Source: Chlamydia trachomatis (GTDB lineage: Bacteria; Chlamydiota; Chlamydiia; Chlamydiales; JAAKFR01). Taken from it: a stretch of 7,000 nt of DNA. The notes beneath the pieces were generated by a model. The model saw only the letters and a list, made by a program, of their open reading frames with translations. It was not told where the DNA came from and ran no database searches. The translations under genes were made by a program, and so were the position numbers. The stretch lies in contig CAMAUB010000068.1 in assembly GCA_945861315.1 (NCBI GenBank), positions 1-7,000 on the forward strand, written 5' to 3'. Shown one piece after another: positions 1 through 5,161 of the stretch (position 1 is its first letter; each line of letters begins with the position of its first letter).

Positions 1-1
1 T

Positions 2-97
2 GAAGAAATACCGAAAATCAAAAAAGAATTAACATCTAGAATTACAGATAATTTTCAGCGTATTCAACTCAATACAATCAGATTCGCTGCTACTTAA
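2..97 (+). CDS. possible 3' end of an unidentified gene (partial, runs off left edge)
   Basis: The second forward frame is open from the left edge to a TAA at 95-97. It would encode the last 31 residues of a protein, a charged Lys/Glu/Arg-rich helical-looking stretch that ends in RFAAT. No family can be recognised from so short a piece. Composition is plausible for coding sequence, but a chance open frame of this length is quite possible in AT-rich DNA. No terminator hairpin follows the stop. Confidence 0.25.
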   Translation, partial: EEIPKIKKELTSRITDNFQRIQLNTIRFAAT

Positions 98-122
98 AAA
101 TTCTCAGATTCAGCTGTAATGA

Positions 123-461
123 GTATATAAAGGTTATCGCATAGCGCCTTCAGATGATTCAGTAAAAATTGAATTAGCCGATGGTCGAGCTGCTGACTTT
201 CCTGTAACAACGGTGGACTCTATCGAAAATTATCTATTCGAGTTCCAAGCATACCTAGGCCACGAAAAACTCTATGCTGCACAAGCCTTAGTTTTTGATA
301 TGAAAAAAAAGGGACTTTATCACGTAATCATGGGACACCGAGGGGTAACGCCATATAGAGACCAAGCATCGATTGCCAACTCGCCATGGCTTGAACAGCT
401 ATTTCCTGCTGATTCGAAGTTGCCTCCTCTCCCTTTCGCTCCACTAATACGCAAACATTAA
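123..461 (+). pseudogene. start-less gene fragment, unknown function
   Basis: An open frame runs from just after two adjacent stops (TAA 117-119, TGA 120-122) to a TAA at 459-461. The translation looks protein-like along its whole length, including the part before the first usual start codon, the GTG at 213. Upstream of that GTG the frame reads a well-mixed sequence (KIELADGRAADFPV). The GTG lacks any Shine-Dalgarno sequence. An AAAGG at 129-133 lies upstream but faces only ATA/ATT codons. I therefore read it as the 3' remnant of a larger gene or a frameshifted copy. If real, the GTG product would be 82 residues, ending in a proline-rich tail and a basic RKH end. No domain is recognised. Its stop overlaps the stop of the converging MFS gene by 4 bp. 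Alternatives are a short genuine gene with an unusual start, or a sequencing error near 120. Confidence 0.4.
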
Positions 462-1963
462 GCTTTAACTTTAGTGTCATATAAAAGAACGAGAAAGCAG
501 ACAATAGCTGTTATCCACATAAAGAGGTGGTAGATATCAGCTAGCGCTAAAGTTGCCGCTTGAGCGGCTATTGCTTGATTTGCAATTCCTGTTAGCTGTT
601 CTGCAGAAGATGCAATAGGCTCTAGCTTAGAGAGAAATCCTGTAAAGCGTTCATCTTCTAAATAGGTACGAGCAGATAAACGCGTTAGATAAAAAGCTTG
701 ACGATGAATCCATAATATCATACCCACTGCAACTCCTATTGCAGAAGTTATCATACGTGCAAAAGAGTAAAGAGAATTGATCATGGGCATTTTTTCATCT
801 GAAAAGCCAGCTGTATACAGAAGCGAGCTTGGAGTAGTCAAAAGAGGAAAGCCAATTCCTTGAATTAAACGAGCTACTGCTAGACGGGTAAACGAAATTT
901 CGAGATTCATTTTTGATTTTAAAAAAAAGGCAAGAACAAAAGCTAACGCTCCTAAAAATGCTACAGCGCGAGGATCGTATTTTTTGAGAATCGAAGTCAT
1001 CATAGGATAGAGTAAAATTGGGAAGAACCCAATTGGAAAAATTGTCAGCCCAGCCCACATGGGAGGATATCCCATATAGCGGTGGAGCCAAAGAACATCT
1101 AAGGAAAAACTGGCAAAAATTAAAGAAAGTGCGATTGAGGCTGAAATCGTTGCTATTGTAAAATTGCGCTTGGCAAAAGCGTAAAGATAGACCATAGGGT
1201 TGAGCTGATATAATTCCCAAACAAGAAAAAGAGGAAATGAGACAAACATAGCTACCAAGCAGGTGACGATGATTTTGGAGTGAAGCCAGTCGTAGAGTTG
1301 TCCACGATCTAAAGTAACCTGAAGAGCCAAAATAAAAACAACCATCAAGGCAAATCCAATCCAATCAAATCGATAAATCTTTGTCTCTGATTTAAGAGTT
1401 GGCACTGCAGCAACAATGAGAAAACAGCACAAAGCTACCGGGACTGCAGAAAAAAAAAGCCAATGCCAATGAACATTTGAGAGTAACCCGCCCAAAATTG
1501 GTCCAAAAGCAGGTCCTACCATGACTGCAAATGACCGAAGAGTCACAGGAAGCACCCTTTTATCTTTTGGGAAATTTAGAGAAATTAATCCTCTTGAGCT
1601 TGGGATCAACATGCCTGCTCCACACCCTTGAACCAAGCGACAAAAAAGTAAATAGGTATAATTATAAGCAAAGCCACAGATAAAAGATCCAATTGAAAAA
1701 ATAATAAGACCTGCTAGAAAAACAATTTTATTTCCATAGCGAGTTGCAAGATTACCAGCAAGTGGTACACTGACTGTATAAGGAAGGATAAATATGGTGA
1801 TTAGCCAAATAGAAATCTCTGACCTAACACCTAGCTCTCCTGCAATTGTTGGAAGAGCAACATTGATGATAAACCCATCCACAGAGACTAAAAAAACGCC
1901 AATGCATACTCCCATCATAAGAAGGGACAAAGACTTCTGCGTCATATGATCTGTGTACTTCAT
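458..1963 (-). CDS. MFS multidrug exporter, DHA2 (EmrB/QacA-like) family, 14 membrane helices
   Basis: This 501-residue protein is almost wholly hydrophobic, with segments that fit the 14 transmembrane helices of the DHA2 drug:H+ antiporters. Helix 1 carries the family pattern around D29 and N34 (VDGFIINVALPTIAGELG). Motif A follows in the loop after helix 2 (GNLATRYGNK, residues 70-79), then the helix 4 arginine R109 (RLVQGCGAGM), and the antiporter motif C in helix 5 (GPAFGPILGG, 150-159). A long Ala/Gln-rich loop before the last helix (about 430-470) is also usual for EmrB-type proteins. By family it should export hydrophobic compounds through the inner membrane using the proton gradient; the substrate cannot be told. 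No EmrA-like adaptor is in the window. The ATG at 1963 lies 14 nt after the preceding gene, with a GAGGG about 11 nt upstream. An in-frame ATG at 1945 is an alternative start. It is the last gene of the phoH operon, and no terminator hairpin follows. Confidence 0.9.
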   Translation of the reverse strand: MKYTDHMTQKSLSLLMMGVCIGVFLVSVDGFIINVALPTIAGELGVRSEISIWLITIFILPYTVSVPLAGNLATRYGNKIVFLAGLIIFSIGSFICGFAYNYTYLLFCRLVQGCGAGMLIPSSRGLISLNFPKDKRVLPVTLRSFAVMVGPAFGPILGGLLSNVHWHWLFFSAVPVALCCFLIVAAVPTLKSETKIYRFDWIGFALMVVFILALQVTLDRGQLYDWLHSKIIVTCLVAMFVSFPLFLVWELYQLNPMVYLYAFAKRNFTIATISASIALSLIFASFSLDVLWLHRYMGYPPMWAGLTIFPIGFFPILLYPMMTSILKKYDPRAVAFLGALAFVLAFFLKSKMNLEISFTRLAVARLIQGIGFPLLTTPSSLLYTAGFSDEKMPMINSLYSFARMITSAIGVAVGMILWIHRQAFYLTRLSARTYLEDERFTGFLSKLEPIASSAEQLTGIANQAIAAQAATLALADIYHLFMWITAIVCFLVLLYDTKVKA

Positions 1964-1977
1964 CTATAGCCATACCC

Positions 1978-2661
1978 TCAAAGAAAGGCGTTGTCACCAA
2001 CAATTTGCCACAGCTGATCGGCATTCTCAAAAGGAACATCACTATATAAAACATAGAGATGACCTTCTTTGAAATGAGACAGAATATAAAAAGCTCTCTT
2101 GGGGGCAAATCCATGGGAGAGATCTTCATCTTTATAGCTTCCATGCCCAAAAAAGCCCTTTCCACACTGTTGAAACTCTCCTTGGATTGTTTCAAAGTGC
2201 CAATTAACAATCTGACTCACCTCATGCTCATCTACATTAAAAACGCGAACATCAAAATACATCGGCATTCCAAGCTTTGTATCTCCAAAGTAGACTCGTT
2301 TATAGACAGTGTAGGGAAAACGTCCTTTTTTTTTGGGCTCACCAATGCAAAGCACATTATAAAGTTCGCTTGGAAAGCGAAAAGGAATCTCTGCTTGCAA
2401 TGCAAGAAGCGTTCTCATAAGAACAGGTGTGAGATCTTCTTTTTGAGAGGAGCAAAATAGTTCAAGTTTTTCAATATCACGCACCATCTCAATGCTGACA
2501 TCACTTAACTGTTGCTGTGCAATCCAAGGGTGGCTAGTAATTGGCGCAGGAACTGATGGACGCGTCTGCTTGAAGTGTTCAATATGGTCTTTTTTGAAAA
2601 AAAACGGAAGAAAAAGGAAAATCAACAAAAAGGGCCATAGATATCTTGCGTAACTTCTCAA
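1978..2661 (-). CDS. membrane-anchored protein of unknown function
   Basis: The 227-residue product starts with a short basic stretch and one strong hydrophobic segment (about residues 8-22, rich in Phe and Leu). KK follows, and then a soluble domain with alternating helix and strand-like parts. No AxA-type signal peptidase site is evident, so an N-terminal anchor with the rest outside the inner membrane is the likeliest topology. Cys at 70, 105 and 166 are the only cysteines, and I do not recognise the family. Its TTG start at 2661 overlaps the phoH stop in the sequence TTGA (4 nt shared). A GAGG about 7 nt upstream lies inside phoH, which points to translational coupling. The MFS exporter begins 14 nt after its stop, so it sits in the middle of a three-gene operon. 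A run of nine A's on its coding strand (2326-2334) could allow slippage but is not unusual at this base composition. Confidence 0.75.
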   Translation of the reverse strand: MRSYARYLWPFLLIFLFLPFFFKKDHIEHFKQTRPSVPAPITSHPWIAQQQLSDVSIEMVRDIEKLELFCSSQKEDLTPVLMRTLLALQAEIPFRFPSELYNVLCIGEPKKKGRFPYTVYKRVYFGDTKLGMPMYFDVRVFNVDEHEVSQIVNWHFETIQGEFQQCGKGFFGHGSYKDEDLSHGFAPKRAFYILSHFKEGHLYVLYSDVPFENADQLWQIVGDNAFL

Positions 2662-3968
2662 GTCAATACCTCAGCAGCTAGGGCTGCAAGTTCAGAACGC
2701 TCTGTTTTCTCCATAAAGATGTGCCCAAAAATCTTCTGCTCCTTAAATCGCCCAACAAGATAAGTCAATCCGTTAGAATTTAAATCTAAGTAGGGATTAT
2801 CAATCTGAGTTGGGTCTCCTGTCAAGACAACCTTTGTCTCTTTACCCGCTCGCGATACAATTGTCTTCACCTCATGAGGTGTCAAATTCTGTGCTTCATC
2901 AATAATCATATACATGCGAGGTAATGAGCGCCCACGAATATAGGTTACCGCCTCCATCTCAAGTTTGTTACTCTCTGTTACCCATCTAAGAGTTTCACTT
3001 GACTCCTCTCCTCCTGAATCACACAAAAATTCAAGATTATCATAAATAGGCTGCATCCAATGAAGAAGCTTCTCTTCTTTTAAACCAGGTAAATAACCAA
3101 TATCACGCCCAAGTGGCATAATAGGACGACTTACCAAAATACGATTGTAGGTACCTTCATCAAAAACCTTGCGCAGCCCCGCAGCTAGAGCTAGAAGAGT
3201 CTTTCCAGTTCCAGCTTGTCCAATCAAGGTAACAAGCTTAACATCATCTCGCAATAGGAGATCAAGAGCGCAGTGTTGCTCCATGTTCATTGGTTTAATT
3301 CCCCAAATGTTAGGAGGCAATGACATTAAACGAACAACCTCACCAGTGGATGCATCATATTTTCCAATACCTGATGTATTTTCAGGCGAGTGCATCAAAC
3401 AATATTCATTAGGCAATAACCCAATACCCTTAAGAGAAACCTTGCCATCTTTATAAAATAGATCAATTTCATGCTTGGGAAGATCGATGCGACGATAGCC
3501 GCGGTAGAGCCCATCATAGGCAAACTTTTGATTTTCATAATCTTCTGCCTCAAGACCCATTGCTTCGGCTTTAACCCGCATAGCCAAATCTTTAGAAACA
3601 AAAACAACCTTCTCACCTTTTTCATTCAGAAAAAGGGCCGCCATCAAAATACGATAGCTTGTGCTATTAAGCGAGAGCGCAAAGTTAGGACTATAATTGG
3701 TCTTGATCTCAAGCTGAATGCGGATGCGGATACCACCATCCAAACGAACACCCTTATGGAGATCTCCCTCCCCCTGCCTTTTTAACGTATCAAAAATCCG
3801 AAGTACCATACGAGCCGCTTTTGAAGGTTCATCTCTGTACTTCTTTATCTCCGCTAATTCTTCTAAAACGGCTAGAGGAACTACCACATCGTTGTCACCA
3901 AAAGCTGTCAAAGCCTCTGGGTCATGTATAAGTGTATTTGTATCAAGGACGAATGTCTTTCTGCCCAA
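2658..3968 (-). CDS. phoH: PhoH family ATPase with N-terminal PIN domain (PhoH2-like)
   Basis: This 436-residue protein joins a PIN nuclease-like domain (about residues 4-150) to a PhoH helicase-like ATPase domain (about 215-435), the layout of bacterial PhoH2/YlaK proteins. PIN landmarks are DTNTLIHDP (D9), VLEELAEIKK (E36/E37) and VSKDLAMRVKA (D127). The acid normally found in an NDxRIL-type motif appears to be Ser (TSYRIL, S104). ATPase landmarks are Walker A GQAGTGKT (250-257), Walker B MIIDEAQN (D357, E358) and the later VLTGDPTQID (381-390). Relatives act on RNA as ATP-driven unwinding and cleaving enzymes; here I infer a cytoplasmic RNA-related role. The TTG start at 3968 is supported by AAGGAG 6 nt upstream, and an in-frame TGA a few codons further up rules out a longer form. 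It is the first gene of the operon and corresponds to C. trachomatis CT015 by content and neighbours. Confidence 0.93.
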   Translation of the reverse strand: MGRKTFVLDTNTLIHDPEALTAFGDNDVVVPLAVLEELAEIKKYRDEPSKAARMVLRIFDTLKRQGEGDLHKGVRLDGGIRIRIQLEIKTNYSPNFALSLNSTSYRILMAALFLNEKGEKVVFVSKDLAMRVKAEAMGLEAEDYENQKFAYDGLYRGYRRIDLPKHEIDLFYKDGKVSLKGIGLLPNEYCLMHSPENTSGIGKYDASTGEVVRLMSLPPNIWGIKPMNMEQHCALDLLLRDDVKLVTLIGQAGTGKTLLALAAGLRKVFDEGTYNRILVSRPIMPLGRDIGYLPGLKEEKLLHWMQPIYDNLEFLCDSGGEESSETLRWVTESNKLEMEAVTYIRGRSLPRMYMIIDEAQNLTPHEVKTIVSRAGKETKVVLTGDPTQIDNPYLDLNSNGLTYLVGRFKEQKIFGHIFMEKTERSELAALAAEVLT

Positions 3969-3974
3969 AGTGTA

Positions 3975-3981
3975 CTCCTTT
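3975..3981 (-). promoter_or_regulatory. Shine-Dalgarno site fixing the TTG start of phoH
   Basis: The minus strand reads AAAGGAG followed by six bases and then TTG. No ATG or GTG lies between this site and the upstream in-frame stop, so it decides for the TTG start. Confidence 0.75.
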
Positions 3982-4003
3982 GTTGGTCAACATTTATGTA
4001 TGC

Positions 4004-4032
4004 ATACTAGTTCAAGAATTGGATTTGAGCAA
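4004..4032 (-). promoter_or_regulatory. candidate sigma70/sigma66 promoter of the phoH operon
   Basis: On the minus strand, TTGCTC (4032-4027) is followed after exactly 17 bases by TAGTAT (4009-4004), close to the TTGACA/TATAAT consensus. Transcription would begin near 3997, leaving a leader of about 30 nt with the AAGGAG site. The -10 box overlaps a perfect 10-bp palindrome, GTATGCATAC (3998-4007). Confidence 0.55.
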
Positions 4033-4076
4033 TGCGAAAGCTCTCCCCCTCTAAAAGATTCAATAAAATTTTTAAG

Positions 4077-4103
4077 TCAGCACTCTAGCCTGTAGAGTGC
4101 TAA
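4077..4103. promoter_or_regulatory. CIRCE element (HrcA repressor operator)
   Basis: The sequence TCAGCACTC, nine spacer bases (TAGCCTGTA), then GAGTGCTAA matches the CIRCE consensus TTAGCACTC-N9-GAGTGCTAA at 17 of 18 arm positions, with the exact 9-bp spacer. CIRCE is bound by HrcA, the heat-shock repressor that in Chlamydia controls dnaK and groE operons. Here it sits in the divergent region, its right edge 6 bp before the -35 box of the plus-strand promoter at 4110-4138. A TAAAAT at 4064-4069 could be the -10 box of another promoter with CIRCE in its leader, but it has no good -35. The site is about 45 bp upstream of the phoH -35, so control of the plus-strand gene is the likelier role. 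Confidence 0.88.
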
Positions 4104-4109
4104 AAATCA

Positions 4110-4138
4110 TTGCTTGTTTTTTGGTGCTCTGTTACAAT
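4110..4138 (+). promoter_or_regulatory. candidate sigma70/sigma66 promoter of the CT016-like gene
   Basis: TTGCTT (4110-4115) and TACAAT (4133-4138) are separated by 17 bases, a strong match to the housekeeping consensus. The start of transcription would fall near 4145, about 20 nt before the ATG at 4166. The CIRCE element lies directly upstream, covering roughly -68 to -42. Confidence 0.65.
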
Positions 4139-4165
4139 ATAAGGTAACCAAACTATAGGTTGACT

Positions 4166-4903
4166 ATGAAAGCAAAAATCAATGAAAAAATTATTTGCAT
4201 CCCTCCTTATATCTCGACAAGCTGGGATCATATTTCTTTCATGCAGACAGAACAAGGAGCAGATGGAGAGTTAACTCTTGTGCTTCACCTAGATGATGGA
4301 AAATGCATTAGGATTTATAATCTGGATAAGGCACTCATTGACCTTGCTTTTTCAGCCCACCTCAAATACCTTGAATCTAGAGGAGAAGCTGGAAGTATCC
4401 AAGTAAATGGTCCTATGGGTTTTTTTAAAAATGCCTTTGGAATCACTCCAGAGCAAATCGGTTCTATGCCAATTCAATTTGGAATAGCAGGTATTCCTGG
4501 CATGGAAAATCTAGAAATGGCCATGCAACACAACCCTGCCCATGGCGACACTCCCGACCTTCCAGCTGAAGTGCTTGAAAAAATTGGTGGAATCACAAAA
4601 ATGCTCACAAATGGAGATCTTAATGGATTTCCAAAACCTGAACCTCACTGTAACTGCCCTCACTGCCAGCTAGCTCGTGCAATGCACGGAATTAAGCGAG
4701 ATGTATCAGTTGAAGAAGATCGCGTTACAGATGAAGACCTATCTTTTCACTATTGGGATATCAAGCAAAATGGTGATCAACTCTACATAGTCACAAATCC
4801 TCTTGACTCTGCTGAACAGTATAGTGTCTTTTTAGGCAATCCTATTGGTTGCACTTGTGGACATGAGCATTGTGAACATATCAAAGCTGTCCTTCTCGAG
4901 TAG
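4166..4903 (+). CDS. conserved chlamydial protein, CT016-like, with two Cys/His clusters
   Basis: The 245-residue product has no signal peptide or membrane segment and should be cytoplasmic. The N-terminal part (1-80) looks like a beta-rich domain (LTLVLHLDDGKCIRIYNL). A Gly/Met/Pro-rich middle follows (about 80-130). Then come two possible zinc sites: HCNCPHC (161-167) and the C-terminal CTCGHEHCEH (229-238). The latter, with the preceding YSVFLGNPIG and following IKAVLL, resembles a SWIM finger (CxC...CxH) with an unusually short 4-residue gap. SWIM fingers bind DNA or protein partners; a nucleic-acid role here is inference only. I chose the ATG at 4166 because an AGG lies 6 nt upstream; a TTG at 4160 would add two residues. 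Its place between phoH and an SH3-domain invasin-like gene matches CT016. A CIRCE site and promoter upstream suggest HrcA control. Confidence 0.85.
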   Translation: MKAKINEKIICIPPYISTSWDHISFMQTEQGADGELTLVLHLDDGKCIRIYNLDKALIDLAFSAHLKYLESRGEAGSIQVNGPMGFFKNAFGITPEQIGSMPIQFGIAGIPGMENLEMAMQHNPAHGDTPDLPAEVLEKIGGITKMLTNGDLNGFPKPEPHCNCPHCQLARAMHGIKRDVSVEEDRVTDEDLSFHYWDIKQNGDQLYIVTNPLDSAEQYSVFLGNPIGCTCGHEHCEHIKAVLLE

Positions 4904-4936
4904 AAACTGTCTATACCCAAACAACTTGAAAAGTCG

Positions 4937-5051
4937 GAATTTCGGCTGCGTCAAAGCCCCGGGCTTGAACGATCGTAAACAACCCCATATTTCTAATATT
5001 GGGTCGATTACGATCGATCAATCGCGAGAGCTTTCACGCTGGCCGAAATTC
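4937..5051. repeat. long imperfect palindrome, possible miniature mobile or dispersed repeat
   Basis: The left arm 4937-4978 and right arm 5008-5051 are inverted copies: by hand about 36 of 42 positions pair, with two single-base bulges. The ends are perfect (GAATTTCGGC / GCCGAAATTC) and so is the inner block (CGATCGTAA / TTACGATCG). The 29-base middle can fold further (ACCC/GGGT, then ATATT/AATAT around a small loop), so the whole forms one cruciform or hairpin. Weaker pairing continues outward to about 4924-5063 (AAAA...TTTT flanks). It lacks a T-run after the right arm, so it is not a standard terminator. No coding frame in it looks real. The build is that of non-autonomous palindromic elements, but the copy number is unknown. 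Confidence 0.7.
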
Positions 5052-5055
5052 TCAT

Positions 5056-5083
5056 TTTGAGCTTGGATGAGTATAGATATAAT
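5056..5083 (+). promoter_or_regulatory. candidate promoter P1 of the SH3-domain gene
   Basis: A perfect TATAAT at 5078-5083 has TTTGAG 16 bases upstream (5056-5061), or TTGAGC at 15. The -35 would lie at the very edge of the palindrome. It would give a leader of about 70 nt. Confidence 0.4.
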
Positions 5084-5104
5084 CGATAAATTCTACATTT
5101 ATGC

Positions 5105-5133
5105 TTGAAAGATTTTTACTAAGGCTGTACAAA
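5105..5133 (+). promoter_or_regulatory. candidate promoter P2 of the SH3-domain gene
   Basis: TTGAAA (5105-5110) and TACAAA (5128-5133) are 17 bases apart, with TG directly before the -10 box. Transcription from here would start near 5140 and leave a short leader containing the strong ribosome binding site. Confidence 0.45.
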
Positions 5134-5148
5134 GGTGCCAAACCCAAT

Positions 5149-5158
5149 TAAGGAGAGG
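5149..5158 (+). promoter_or_regulatory. strong Shine-Dalgarno site fixing the ATG at 5162
   Basis: TAAGGAGAGG ends 3 bases before the ATG, with the AGGAG core 6 bases away. The frame is open further up to a GTG at 5135, but that start would put the site inside the coding region and place nine polar residues ahead of the signal peptide. Confidence 0.85.
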
Positions 5159-5161
5159 TTC

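Noticed and set aside
795..1364. Open frame of 189 codons on the minus strand inside the MFS gene
   Set aside because: It lies in another frame of the clear MFS coding region and its product is Ser/Phe-rich with no domain, so it is a shadow.
1450..1458. Nine-base A run in the MFS gene, with similar runs at 921-928 and 2326-2334, considered as phase-variation tracts
   Set aside because: Homopolymers of 8-9 A/T are expected in DNA of this composition and the frames are intact; no sign of switching.
2059..2460. Plus-strand open frame of 133 codons opposite the membrane-anchored gene
   Set aside because: It is antisense to a gene with a coupled start and lacks a ribosome binding site; low-complexity Lys/Ile/Ser composition fits a shadow.
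3718..4095. Plus-strand open frame opposite the phoH start that runs into the CIRCE site
   Set aside because: Antisense to phoH, and its end overlaps the CIRCE element; no ribosome binding site or recognisable product.
4937..5051. The palindrome as a rho-independent terminator for the CT016-like gene
   Set aside because: The stem is far too long and imperfect, and no T-run follows the right arm (CTCATTTTGAG).
4845..5060. Plus-strand open frame of 71 codons overlapping the end of the CT016-like gene
   Set aside because: Most of it is the translated palindrome, and the rest is the CT016-like gene in another frame.
5135..5161. GTG at 5135 as the start of the SH3-domain gene
   Set aside because: The strong TAAGGAGAGG lies downstream of it and directly before the ATG at 5162, where a proper signal peptide begins.
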